A DNA stretch of 47,461 nucleotides from Kosmotogales bacterium. Lineage in GTDB: Bacteria > Thermotogota > Thermotogae > Petrotogales > Kosmotogaceae. The stretch spans positions 1 to 47,461 of the forward strand of contig JASGMR010000007.1 in NCBI GenBank assembly GCA_030156385.1, read 5' to 3'. Within the stretch, counting starts at the first letter, position 1; each line of letters starts with the position of its first letter. Position numbers and translations under genes: made by a program. Positions 15,735 through 24,459 of the stretch are shown here, piece after piece. Below the pieces are notes generated by a model, which made no database searches, was not told the origin of the DNA, and worked only from the letters and a program-made list of their open reading frames with translations.

Positions 15735-15767
15735 TATATAAAAAAAGCGACTTCAAAAAAGTCGCTT
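15735..15767 (-). terminator. Rho-independent terminator after rpsT
   Basis: AAGCGACTT and AAGTCGCTT (15745-15753 and 15759-15767) form a 9-bp stem with a 5-nt loop. T-runs flank both sides, so it may work in both directions. Confidence 0.85.
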
Positions 15768-15773
15768 CATTTT

Positions 15774-16049
15774 TTATAGTGATTCAGCGTAATTTTTAAC
15801 TTTTGCGTTGAGTCTGGCTTTTCTTCTGGATGCTTGATTTTTATGGATTATTCCTTTTTTAGCGGCTTTATCCAAAGTTGAATAAGCTTCTACCAGTTTG
15901 CTGTTTACTGATTCCAGATCTTGTTTTTCTTCTATAGCGATCAACAAACTTTTCGTAACATTTCTGAATCTTGTTTTATATGTTTTATTTCTAGCCCTTT
16001 TTGTTGCTGTTTGCTTCACTCTTTTTTTGTTAGATTCATTGTTAGGCAC
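15774..16049 (-). CDS. rpsT: 30S ribosomal protein S20
   Basis: A 91-residue, highly basic protein with the S20 pattern: MPNNESNKKRVKQTATKRARN at the start, KTRFRNVTKSLLIAIE, and KGIIHKNQASRRKARLNAKV near the end. It binds 16S rRNA in the small subunit. The start is GTG at 16049 with AAGGAGGAAA upstream. An ATG seven bases before is out of frame. The terminator follows directly. Confidence 0.95.
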   Translation of the reverse strand: MPNNESNKKRVKQTATKRARNKTYKTRFRNVTKSLLIAIEEKQDLESVNSKLVEAYSTLDKAAKKGIIHKNQASRRKARLNAKVKNYAESL

Positions 16050-16103
16050 CTAATCATTTCCTCCTTTTGTTCTCTTTTTTCCTGCTTATTTTATCATATT
16101 AAT

Positions 16104-17285
16104 TTATAAATTAAAAGACTCCTTTAAATTTTCTACCGCATCCAGCTTCTCCCATGGTAAATTAAGATCGTTTCTGCCAAAATGACCATAAGCAGCTGTT
16201 TGTCTGTAAATAGGTCTTTTTAAGTTCAACCTTTCGATTATCGCGGCAGGTCTTAAATCGAATTCTTTTAAAATTGCTTTTTCCAACTCATCCAGAGGAA
16301 CTTTTTCCGTTCCGTAGGCATCGATCATGAATGATACGGGTGAAGCGACACCAATCGCGTAGGCAAGCTGAATCATGGCTTTATCGGCTAATCCTGCTGC
16401 AACAACGTTCTTTGCAACGTATCTTGCCATGTAATGAGCGGATCTGTCGACTTTCGTTGGATCTTTTCCTGAAAATGCTCCACCCCCGTGGGGAATAAAT
16501 CCTCCATATGTATCGACTATTATTTTTCTTCCGGTCAATCCTGCATCGGCAGCAGGCCCACCTTTTACAAATCTTCCGGTGGGATTGACATAAATTTTAT
16601 ATCCATCGAGAAGCAAATCTTTAGAAATCACCGGCTTGATTACCTTTTCTATTACCTCTTTTTCTATTTCATCGTGGGTCAACTCATCCGAATGTTGAGT
16701 GGAAACAACAATGGCTGTTATGCCGAGTGGTTTTCCATCTTCATATTGAACGGTAACCTGGGTTTTTCCATCGGGTCTGAACCCTTTAACGAGGTCATTT
16801 TTTCTCACGAAGGCCAGTCTTCTGGCCAATTTGTGTGCCAATACAATTGGCAGCGGCATGTATTCTTCCGTTTCATTAGTGGCGAAACCAAACATCATAC
16901 CCTGGTCTCCGGCACCCAGATCGAATTCATCAGCTCCGCCTTCTTTCGCTTCAAGAGATTTATTTACTCCTAAGGCGATATCGGGTGATTGCTCATCGAT
17001 AGATGATAACACCGCGCAGGTTTCGGAATCAAATCCATATTTCGCTCTCGTATAACCTATATCTGAAATTGTATTTCTAACAATATTTGCAATGTCCACA
17101 TAAGCTTTGGTACTAACTTCACCGGCCACAATAACCGCACCGGTTGCCAATAGGGTTTCAACTGCTACACGTGAATTTGGATCCTGTTCCAATAGTGCAT
17201 CTAATATTGCATCCGAAATTTGATCTGCCATCTTATCCGGATGGCCTTCTGTGACACTTTCACTGGTAAATAACCACTTTTTCAT
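16104..17285 (-). CDS. metK: S-adenosylmethionine synthetase
   Basis: A full-length 393-residue enzyme making S-adenosylmethionine from methionine and ATP. Hallmarks include [20 protein letters not shown] at the N-terminus, [12 protein letters not shown] near 123, and [17 protein letters not shown] near 267. ATG 17285 follows GGGAGGAAATAA. No SAM riboswitch is visible in the 31 bp upstream. Confidence 0.97.
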   Translation of the reverse strand: MKKWLFTSESVTEGHPDKMADQISDAILDALLEQDPNSRVAVETLLATGAVIVAGEVSTKAYVDIANIVRNTISDIGYTRAKYGFDSETCAVLSSIDEQSPDIALGVNKSLEAKEGGADEFDLGAGDQGMMFGFATNETEEYMPLPIVLAHKLARRLAFVRKNDLVKGFRPDGKTQVTVQYEDGKPLGITAIVVSTQHSDELTHDEIEKEVIEKVIKPVISKDLLLDGYKIYVNPTGRFVKGGPAADAGLTGRKIIVDTYGGFIPHGGGAFSGKDPTKVDRSAHYMARYVAKNVVAAGLADKAMIQLAYAIGVASPVSFMIDAYGTEKVPLDELEKAILKEFDLRPAAIIERLNLKRPIYRQTAAYGHFGRNDLNLPWEKLDAVENLKESFNL

Positions 17286-17316
17286 TTATTTCCTCCCATT
17301 CTTCAATATTAAACTA

Positions 17317-17634
17317 TCATTTTTTGTTCTGTGCATATTCTTCTTTCGATATGAAGCTTGCACCTGAAATCTCAAAATTTATTGGTTTAAAATTTCTTTT
17401 AAAATCAGCATAAATATGAATTTTATTCTGGCAATCCCCGCCTATAAATTCTTTATCCAATCTGTAGGCGGCCCCATCCTGACCGTAATTTACGGTTATA
17501 TCATAATACTTTCTCAAATGGCTCATAAAAACTTCACCACATTTCTTGCATTTAAAATAAATCACTATTGCCGATCCAGATTCATAAAATGGATTTTTAT
17601 TAATATCCTTCGGTTTTTTACTGAACAGACCCAT
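17317..17634 (-). CDS. Small cysteine-containing protein of unknown function
   Basis: A 105-residue soluble protein with a CKKC pair near residue 29-32 and a further Cys in GGDCQNK, which could hold one metal ion. I recognise no family. It starts at ATG 17634, directly abutting the stop of the M23 peptidase gene, with GGGAGGTGGATAG as ribosome site, so it is co-transcribed. Confidence 0.7.
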   Translation of the reverse strand: MGLFSKKPKDINKNPFYESGSAIVIYFKCKKCGEVFMSHLRKYYDITVNYGQDGAAYRLDKEFIGGDCQNKIHIYADFKRNFKPINFEISGASFISKEEYAQNKK

Positions 17635-18636
17635 CTATCCACCTCCCGGAACCATCCTGAAAGATCTAATGTATTGATTTCCCCAATTATCCTCAATCAT
17701 AATTTCTCCTTCGTAGGATGTTGAAAAATCAATATCTTTCCACAAATTTGATACTATTATACTCAATTTTGAATCATTAATTAATGAATACCAATATTCG
17801 GAATTGGTCGAATCGATATAAATTTTCTCAGGACTGAACAGATCATCAGTCAGTATATAAGAAAAATCTATCTGAAAAACCGACGTGTTGTTCAATCTTA
17901 CGGATATTATTTTCGGATTTATATTGTACCTCAATTTAACTTCCGGTCTTATATAAAAATCGGAATCCTCAGAGATAGGAAACACGGTTTTATCCGTATA
18001 ATCTTCCCCGTTGATTTTCACTCCAGTAATACCCATTTCGGTTTCAGAATAATCAAAATCAAAATACGAGGCAGGATTTATATATATATTTTCGTCTACG
18101 TCAAGGATTTCAAGGTGCAAATGAGGGGGAACATTACCAGTATCACCTGACAGGGCCAACGCTTCTCCAGCTTTGAATTCGATCCTGTTGTCTGAAAGAT
18201 TTACTTTCCTGTATTCATTGTCAGAACTTTTCAGAAGTTTATCGAATATCTTCCGAAGTAACTCTCCGTTGGAATTTTTAGTGCTTCCGATGCTCTGAAG
18301 ATGAGCAAAATTTACTTTTATTCCATTTTCACCTGTGATTTTGTTTTTAAATGACGGAACGTATAAAACGAGTCCGTTTCCATAGAGCGGGTCGTTTATA
18401 TAAAAGTATTCAACGTATCCTGCAGCAGGTGCCAGTATTTCGATTCCGTTTAATCCGCCGGTAGAAAAATCAATTCCCACATGAAAATGAGGTCCCACAA
18501 TCTCGTTACCCGTTCTATATTCGCCGAAATAGCCAGTTATTTCGATCTGTCTGTTGAGTGGCATTTTTAAAAATTCTTCCCCAAATGATAAAACGATCAA
18601 AAAAACGAGGGAAAGAATCGTTAAAAGTTTCTTCAT
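17635..18636 (-). CDS. Exported M23-family peptidase (LytM type)
   Basis: A 333-residue protein with a signal peptide (MKKLLTILSLVFLIVLSFG). Zinc-binding motifs of M23 metallopeptidases are HFHVGID near residue 52 and HLHLEIL near 171. The family cuts peptidoglycan cross-bridges, though members with incomplete sites act as activators. The C-terminal 150 residues look like beta-rich domains without a known name. The start abuts the hflX stop. A role in cell-wall or sheath remodelling is inferred. Confidence 0.85.
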   Translation of the reverse strand: MKKLLTILSLVFLIVLSFGEEFLKMPLNRQIEITGYFGEYRTGNEIVGPHFHVGIDFSTGGLNGIEILAPAAGYVEYFYINDPLYGNGLVLYVPSFKNKITGENGIKVNFAHLQSIGSTKNSNGELLRKIFDKLLKSSDNEYRKVNLSDNRIEFKAGEALALSGDTGNVPPHLHLEILDVDENIYINPASYFDFDYSETEMGITGVKINGEDYTDKTVFPISEDSDFYIRPEVKLRYNINPKIISVRLNNTSVFQIDFSYILTDDLFSPEKIYIDSTNSEYWYSLINDSKLSIIVSNLWKDIDFSTSYEGEIMIEDNWGNQYIRSFRMVPGGG

Positions 18637-19878
18637 CTATACCTCCGGAATCGCATTCGCCAATTCATTGTAAACCCTGAGAGAAGAAATAAATTTTATT
18701 TTCACCCTTCCGTCAAGATACTTTTCAGATATTATATTAACATAACTTCTCATTTTCATAAAAAGCGCCATATTTTTAATATCGAAGTTTATTTCGTATA
18801 TTTGTTCATTGTTTGAAATACATTCATTTATTTTATCGAATAGTGAATCTATGTTAAACCCATTTTTCGCACAGATGAATACGGCCCCGTCATTCTTTTT
18901 CTGTAATCTCTGTATTGTTTCGTCGGATACAAGATCAATTTTGTTGTATACAAGAATAAAGGGATTATCGCCCGCACCAATATCGTCGAGGGTAGAAAAC
19001 ACTGTTTTCAGTTTGCTTTCATTTTTTTTATCACTTATATCGACAACGATAATTAACAAATCCGAATATCTGGCCGCCTCCAGTGTGGACCGGAATGATT
19101 TCATGAGTTCGTGCGGCAACCTGTTTATAAAACCAACCGTATCTGAAATTATTATTTTTCTGCCGCCCGGAAGAAGCAACTCTGAGGATTTTGTATCCAG
19201 CGTTGAAAATAATTTGTTTTCAATTAAAACGTCTTTGTTGGTCATTTTTTTCAACAGGGAAGATTTTCCGGCGTTGGTATAACCGACGATGGAAATAAGC
19301 GGAATCTCACTCTTCTCTCTTTTTTTTCTGTTGAGTATTCTCTGTTTGTTTATTTCTTCCAGTTCATTTTTTAAAGCGCTTATATTTTTGGATATTTTTC
19401 TCCTGTCCAATTCTAATTTTTGCTCTCCAAGGCCCCTGGTACCTATTCCACCGGCTACTCTCGACATCCCCTTTTCGGATCCCTTTAATCTGGGAAGTGC
19501 ATATGTCAATTTTGCCAGTTCCACTTCCAGCTTACCCTCACGTGAAGTGGCGTGTTTTTCAAATATATTCAGAATTACTTCGCTTCTGTCCAGCACTTCT
19601 TTTTTGAATTTTTTCTTTAATTCCGTGTGTTGAGAAGGTTTTAAATCCGAAACGGTTATTATAATATCCACTTTCAGGGAATTCGAAATATCTTTTGCAT
19701 AAAAAAACTTTCCCTTGCCCAGATAAGTTCTCGGATCAGGAAATTCTCTTTTTTGAATTACGGTTTGAATTATTTTTATTCCCAATGTGTTCGATAGATC
19801 TTTTATTTCATTAATTGTTTCTTCACTTTCTTTATATTCTTCTCTATTAAAAACAGCTAATAATAGTGCGCTTTTCAG
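18637..19878 (-). CDS. hflX: GTPase HflX (probable CTG start)
   Basis: A ribosome-associated GTPase that splits stalled ribosomes. The G1 motif GYTNAGKSS is near residue 200, G3 DTVGF near 245, G4 NKID near 317, and the glycine-rich GGIGTRGLGEQKLELDRR near 142-159 precedes them. From the first ordinary start (TTG 19785) the protein would lack the family's usual opening and would have no ribosome site. Reading upstream in frame adds 31 codons (KSALLLAVFNREEYKESEET...), which match HflX N-termini, back to CTG at 19878. An in-frame TAA precedes it and GGAGG stands seven bases before it. The length is then 413 residues, normal for HflX. It forms miaA-hfq-hflX as in gammaproteobacteria. Confidence 0.92.
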   Translation of the reverse strand: MKSALLLAVFNREEYKESEETINEIKDLSNTLGIKIIQTVIQKREFPDPRTYLGKGKFFYAKDISNSLKVDIIITVSDLKPSQHTELKKKFKKEVLDRSEVILNIFEKHATSREGKLEVELAKLTYALPRLKGSEKGMSRVAGGIGTRGLGEQKLELDRRKISKNISALKNELEEINKQRILNRKKREKSEIPLISIVGYTNAGKSSLLKKMTNKDVLIENKLFSTLDTKSSELLLPGGRKIIISDTVGFINRLPHELMKSFRSTLEAARYSDLLIIVVDISDKKNESKLKTVFSTLDDIGAGDNPFILVYNKIDLVSDETIQRLQKKNDGAVFICAKNGFNIDSLFDKINECISNNEQIYEINFDIKNMALFMKMRSYVNIISEKYLDGRVKIKFISSLRVYNELANAIPEV

Positions 19879-19898
19879 TTATATTCCTCCAATACTTG

Positions 19899-20120
19899 CT
19901 ACGATGATAATTTTACATATTTTTTTGGTTCCATCATTTTAATAGCGTGCTTATAGACCAAAGCCTGTTCGTTTTCGTTTTCAAGCAAAACAGTGAAATT
20001 ATCAAACGATTTTACGATTCCCTTTGTCTGGAACCCTCCATCAAGGAAAATCTTCACTTCTATTTTCTGAATTCTCAAAGTGTTAAGAAACCTGTCCTGT
20101 AAATTAAATTTTTCGGCCAT
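19899..20120 (-). CDS. hfq: RNA chaperone Hfq
   Basis: A 73-residue Sm-like protein that binds small RNAs and mRNAs as a hexamer. NLQDRFLNTLRIQKIEVKIFL is Sm1 and ALVYKHAIKMMEP holds the Sm2 region, with YKHA in place of the usual YKHAIS. ATG 20120 has GGGGGGATAATT before it; the longer frame from 20141 lies inside miaA. It overlaps the miaA end by 17 bp. Confidence 0.95.
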   Translation of the reverse strand: MAEKFNLQDRFLNTLRIQKIEVKIFLDGGFQTKGIVKSFDNFTVLLENENEQALVYKHAIKMMEPKKYVKLSS

Positions 20121-21039
20121 AATTATCCCCCCAAAAGTCATTAAAAATAATAGAAAATATCATAAGAATATTTTTTGTATCTGTATCACTTAAATTTATC
20201 TGTATTGAATCGGCATATCTTCTGAACCATATTATTTGCCGTCTGGCGTATCTTCTTGTATTCCGCTTTATTAATTCAATACATTCTTCCTTTCCAATTG
20301 TACCGTCTAAATAATCAAAAACCTCCGAATACCCAATGGTGCGAAAGGACCCGTTTGATTTATTATAACCCATTTTATATAATTTTAACACCTCTTCAAA
20401 GAGCCCCTTATTTATCATTGAATCGACCCTTTTTGAAATTCTGTCGTGTAATTCTTTTCTGTCTCTGTTCAAAAAAATAATTTGATATTTTTTATCCATT
20501 TGATCATTATTCTGTAATTTTGAAAGAGGGATACCGTTTAACATAAATGCTTCTAAATATCTTGAAATTCTTTTCGAATCGTTGGAATGAATCCTGGTGA
20601 AGGCAACAGGGTCGACTGTTTTCAGAATTTCATATAAATATCCGCTTTGATTTTGGTCAATATTTTTGAGGGTTTTTCTGACGAAATCATTTCCCGGAAT
20701 TCCTTCCACCAGCCCTTTTGTGATTGCGTCGGCATAAAGTCCCGTACCCCCAGCATAGACCGGTACTATGTCGTTCGATAAAAGTTTTTCTTCTATAATT
20801 TTTGAATCTTTCAAATATTTATTGACATCATAATGTTCTTCAGGATCTACGTAATCGATTAAGTGGTGTCTGATCAGTTTATTTTCTTCTTTCGTAGGTT
20901 TTGCTGTCCCGATATTCATTAATTTATATACTTGCCTTGAGTCCATGGATATGATCTGAAAGTTGTACTTTTTTGAAAGTTCGATTAAAAGTTCTGTTTT
21001 TCCAACGGCTGTCGGGCCTAAAATAATGGGGATTCTCAT
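20104..21039 (-). CDS. miaA: tRNA dimethylallyltransferase
   Basis: A 311-residue enzyme adding dimethylallyl to A37 of tRNAs that read codons starting with U. P-loop GPTAVGKTELL at residues 8-18, DSRQVYKLMNIGTAKPT near 33, and PVYAGGTGLYADAI near 94, all typical. The start overlaps the methyltransferase stop as ATGA. Confidence 0.95.
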   Translation of the reverse strand: MRIPIILGPTAVGKTELLIELSKKYNFQIISMDSRQVYKLMNIGTAKPTKEENKLIRHHLIDYVDPEEHYDVNKYLKDSKIIEEKLLSNDIVPVYAGGTGLYADAITKGLVEGIPGNDFVRKTLKNIDQNQSGYLYEILKTVDPVAFTRIHSNDSKRISRYLEAFMLNGIPLSKLQNNDQMDKKYQIIFLNRDRKELHDRISKRVDSMINKGLFEEVLKLYKMGYNKSNGSFRTIGYSEVFDYLDGTIGKEECIELIKRNTRRYARRQIIWFRRYADSIQINLSDTDTKNILMIFSIIFNDFWGDNYGRKI

Positions 21040-21824
21040 TTTACACTCATTACACCATACATAATTCCGGATCTTTTGCTTCCATTGATGTTTTCAAATC
21101 CGTATTCATTGATCTTCTTAAATAATCTGTCCGTTACTCTGCTTTTAATTATAATTTTATCTCTGCTTATTCTTCGCATGTTTTCAAAATCTTCATCTTC
21201 AACGGTATCATAACTCGCGAATTTTCTTATGGGGTTCAATGAATTTGATTTTAATATAGGAATGTCGAACATCGGATCGCAATAAACAATATCAAAAGAG
21301 TCATCGGCTTCCTCTTTTAAATATTGTTTCATGTTCATATTGATTATTTCGATTTTAGAAGCAGCTTCTTTCAGCCATTCATATTGATAAGGATAATTTT
21401 TAAGTCCGTACGAAACGATTCTGTAAATATGAATTGAAGCTTCTATGCCGGTCACCGTTCCCGTGGTCAGGAATTTTGCCATTAAAAGGGCTTCGCTTCC
21501 CAACCCGAAAGTTAAATCCAATATTTTCTCATCGCCTGCCGGATTTATTGATTCTATTAAATGGTCTCTCTGCCCATCCTTTAAATTTTTTTGCCTAACT
21601 TTGGACATGGACGGATGAAAGAAGAACATTTCTTTGCCATCGTAGATTTTCAATTGATTATTTTTATCCAGAATATAATAAAAATCTATGTCATTCTCTG
21701 CCACATAACTACCGATAGATTTTCTTTTTATAAATTTCACTTTATATTCTTCCGCAATTTTTTTTGCTGCAACTATTTGTTCATATTTTGGCCTGTTTGA
21801 TGTTGTTACGACGTAGTTCATCAT
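21036..21824 (-). CDS. Class I SAM-dependent methyltransferase, RsmJ-like
   Basis: A 262-residue protein. The SAM-binding motif LDLTFGLGSEALLMA lies near residue 102 and the catalytic motif IVYCDPMF near 180, both resembling RsmJ (16S rRNA m2G1516 methyltransferase), although the N-terminal third is different. Substrate uncertain: rRNA or tRNA is likely given the adjacent miaA. ATGATG at 21824 overlaps the preceding gene's TGA. Confidence 0.7.
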   Translation of the reverse strand: MMNYVVTTSNRPKYEQIVAAKKIAEEYKVKFIKRKSIGSYVAENDIDFYYILDKNNQLKIYDGKEMFFFHPSMSKVRQKNLKDGQRDHLIESINPAGDEKILDLTFGLGSEALLMAKFLTTGTVTGIEASIHIYRIVSYGLKNYPYQYEWLKEAASKIEIINMNMKQYLKEEADDSFDIVYCDPMFDIPILKSNSLNPIRKFASYDTVEDEDFENMRRISRDKIIIKSRVTDRLFKKINEYGFENINGSKRSGIMYGVMSVK

Positions 21825-22051
21825 CTGTTATCCCCTGTTCTTCCTTTTTCAACAGAGTCCTGAAGTATATTTAACTGTTGTTGTTTCATTTTTAATTCTT
21901 CCTCTAATTTTTTATAAGAATCTTCTACTATCTCCAGTTTATCTTTAATTGTATTGTATTCTACGATTGTTTTTATATTCACATATGCTAAAAATAACAG
22001 AATTAATATAAAAACGACCAGAATAGGTTTTATTCCCTTTCTTTTGGCTAT
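21821..22051 (-). CDS. Small single-pass coiled-coil membrane protein (FtsL/DivIC-like), probable ATA start
   Basis: An open frame of 76 codons that has no ATG, GTG or TTG at its beginning. It encodes a basic start (IAKRKGIK), one hydrophobic helix at about residues 9-23 (PILVVFILILLFLAY), and a charged coiled coil of some 40 residues. This is the build of FtsL/FtsB/DivIC septum proteins, though I cannot assign one. ATA at 22051 is preceded by AAGGAG nine bases upstream and overlaps the permease TAG as ATAG. The stop overlaps the methyltransferase ATG as ATGA. Overlaps on both sides strongly suggest a real gene. Confidence 0.6.
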   Translation of the reverse strand: MAKRKGIKPILVVFILILLFLAYVNIKTIVEYNTIKDKLEIVEDSYKKLEEELKMKQQQLNILQDSVEKGRTGDNR

Positions 22052-24450
22052 TTTAATCCACTCCTTGATATACCCGCTATGAAGTATTTCTGAGTGACTA
22101 AAAACAATACGACTACCGGAATAATTGAAAATGTAGCGGCAGACATTAACAGATTATATTCCGTACCGGTGGCACTGCTGAAATTCTGTAGTCCGACCGG
22201 TAATGTTCTGTACTCGGGACTTTTTGTTATAATCAAAACCCATAGGAATGAATTCCAGCTTCCAACAAATTTCAACAGCGCACCGGTTATTATTGCCGGT
22301 TTTGACAGGGGAACCATCACACCCCATAAAAATTTCCATTTATTCATTCCATCGATTTTTGCGGCATCGTAAAGCTCATCTGGGATAGTCATAAAGTGTT
22401 GCCTCAGCAGGAAAATTGCAAAAACACTGACAACCCAGGGAACGATCAGTGCATAATAAGTATCTACCCATCCAAGATTTGTAAGCGTTATGAAGTTTGG
22501 AACGAGCAGAACTTCTCCGGGCACCATCATTGTTGCGAGAAAGAGAGAAAAAATAAATTTCTTTCCAAAAAATTCCATTTTTGCAAATGCAAAAGCTGCC
22601 ATAGCAGCAAAAATAATTTCCAGAACCGTTGTGACTATGGCAACGAATACCGTGTTGAAATAGTATCTTCCAAACGGAGCCGCATTCCAGGCATCGGCAT
22701 AATTTTGCCAGAAGTTCAAAAATACTTCCCCGAATGTATAATTAACTTTCCCATAAGACACATCATCTTTAAACCAAACTGCCGAAATATCTTTGAAAAC
22801 AATTTCAAAGGATTTATTCGAGTCACTCAATCTTCCTCTATAGTAGACTTTATCAACTATCTCCGGTTTTTCAGAAAGATCCAGTTCTCCCATGGAATCC
22901 GAAAAGATTTTTGAGAACTCACCGATCCAATCTATTTGTTTCCACCTTTCATAAATGATGCTCATTAAATTATCGCTTCCAAAAGATGAAGAGAAGGAAT
23001 CAAAATCACTGAATAATGCCGCATAGACAAAACTCTGCCCCACTTCGTTTGAGAGTGCTGATAGAAGTTCTTTCAACTTTTCATAATTTCCATTATCTTG
23101 ATCTCTGTTAAGAAAATTTTCAATTTCAGCTTTCAGATTTTCATTCTCGAGTAAATACATGGAGGATTTTATCAAGTTTAAATTTTCATTGACGTCGCTG
23201 AAAATATCCATGTAATCTTCATCGAGTTTTTTTATCTTATCAATCATTTTTCCATCCATGAGATCCAGAAAAATGTTGTTGGAATCTAAAATATTGTTGA
23301 TGGAAATTCTGCCCAATATTTCATTTTTCATATCGTTGGGAACATTCCAGTTATCAATTTTGTTTACGAGGGAATTATATATCTCTTCGTTATTTCTGAT
23401 TTTTCCCGTTATCTTGATTGAGTCAATTTGATTTATCTGCTGTGTTGAATAAAAATTTTTGATGAAAATGTATTGGTTGATTAAATTATTCCACTCGGAA
23501 AGTCTTTTTTCTAAGTTACCGGAGTATATTTTTTCAAATTGACTTTTTGCCATATTCAAAAATCTATCGTCTTCCGGAATAGTTTCATTAAGATATGTGA
23601 AGATGTTACTGAAAGATTCATCGATATATGAGTCTATTTTCTCGATCGTATTTGTGATTTTTAACAGCTCTTCACTGAATAAAACGGCCTGCTCCCCTTT
23701 TCTGAATCCCAATAATTCTTCTTCAGTATTTCCGATTAAATCAATTATTTCTGAGGTTTCTTCTTCTAATTTGCTTTTAATATTGGTTTTTATAATTTTT
23801 GTTTTTTCTGTATCCGTTGGTAACTCTTTAAAGGGATTATAAATACTCGTTTCTAAAGTGGTTTTTATTTTATTTAAAGTGCCGTCAATTTCAGAAACAA
23901 AGATTATTCGTCTCATGAATCCCGTAGTTGAATATTCGCTCGAATCCAGATATTCGTTGATGAATTCATCGATATTTTTTGTTTCAATATCTTTAATAAA
24001 AGAATATTCTTCCGGTAATTCTTCATAACTGCCGAATTCGTTAAAAAAGTTTGCCTTGTCGGCTTCAGAAATATTCAGGGCATAAAAAGCTGATTCACCT
24101 TCATTGTTCAAAAGAAGTAACTCCACTTCTCCCCTTCTGATCGGATCATCATCCAATGTTAAAACTAATATGTTATCACCCGTTCTTTCGGATAACAAAG
24201 CCGAAAAATTTTTGAATTCACTTAAACTCAGAGAAGTTAAATCCACACCGCTTCCACTCGTTTTTTTCTGTATTTTAGTATTGAAAATATAGGACTGAGC
24301 TGCATTTTTAGTTGTCCATTTTGGAGGCCAGGTACTCACTTCACTGGACGCTTTGAATGAAGTGTCCACCATCCAGGCAAATGGCAGGAGCATTAAAATT
24401 GCCCCGCAGATTACAACTATATAAATAAAAATTTTGTAAGAATTTTTCAT
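22048..24450 (-). CDS. ABC transporter permease, MalG type with a giant extracytoplasmic domain
   Basis: An 800-residue protein. Residues 1-30 form the first membrane helix with a MalG-like opening (LPFAWMVDTSFKASSEV). From about 593 to the end the sequence is an ordinary MalG core, with EAA loop YDAAKIDGMNKWKFLWGVMVPLSKP near 694 and C-terminus QKYFIAGISRSGLK. Between them lies an outside domain of about 560 residues, rich in Asp, Glu, Asn and predicted helix; MalG normally has under 100 residues there. Similarly long MalG proteins occur in Thermotoga. The partner permease is encoded ten bp upstream. No binding protein or ATPase is nearby, so the substrate is unknown. Confidence 0.85.
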   Translation of the reverse strand: MKNSYKIFIYIVVICGAILMLLPFAWMVDTSFKASSEVSTWPPKWTTKNAAQSYIFNTKIQKKTSGSGVDLTSLSLSEFKNFSALLSERTGDNILVLTLDDDPIRRGEVELLLLNNEGESAFYALNISEADKANFFNEFGSYEELPEEYSFIKDIETKNIDEFINEYLDSSEYSTTGFMRRIIFVSEIDGTLNKIKTTLETSIYNPFKELPTDTEKTKIIKTNIKSKLEEETSEIIDLIGNTEEELLGFRKGEQAVLFSEELLKITNTIEKIDSYIDESFSNIFTYLNETIPEDDRFLNMAKSQFEKIYSGNLEKRLSEWNNLINQYIFIKNFYSTQQINQIDSIKITGKIRNNEEIYNSLVNKIDNWNVPNDMKNEILGRISINNILDSNNIFLDLMDGKMIDKIKKLDEDYMDIFSDVNENLNLIKSSMYLLENENLKAEIENFLNRDQDNGNYEKLKELLSALSNEVGQSFVYAALFSDFDSFSSSFGSDNLMSIIYERWKQIDWIGEFSKIFSDSMGELDLSEKPEIVDKVYYRGRLSDSNKSFEIVFKDISAVWFKDDVSYGKVNYTFGEVFLNFWQNYADAWNAAPFGRYYFNTVFVAIVTTVLEIIFAAMAAFAFAKMEFFGKKFIFSLFLATMMVPGEVLLVPNFITLTNLGWVDTYYALIVPWVVSVFAIFLLRQHFMTIPDELYDAAKIDGMNKWKFLWGVMVPLSKPAIITGALLKFVGSWNSFLWVLIITKSPEYRTLPVGLQNFSSATGTEYNLLMSAATFSIIPVVVLFLVTQKYFIAGISRSGLK

Positions 24451-24459
24451 TCAACCCAC

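Noticed and set aside
16488-16973. Long open frame (161 codons) on the plus strand inside metK
   Set aside because: Antisense shadow of a highly conserved gene, with no ribosome site and no recognisable family.
17286-17316. SAM riboswitch before metK
   Set aside because: Only 31 bp separate metK from the upstream gene, too short for any SAM aptamer.
18809-19282. Plus-strand open frame of 157 codons opposite hflX
   Set aside because: Antisense to the GTPase domain; Ser/Phe/Leu-rich translation typical of reverse frames.
22396-22914. Plus-strand open frame of 172 codons within the giant permease gene
   Set aside because: Shadow frame of the permease; Cys/Lys-rich, chance-like composition and no signals of its own.
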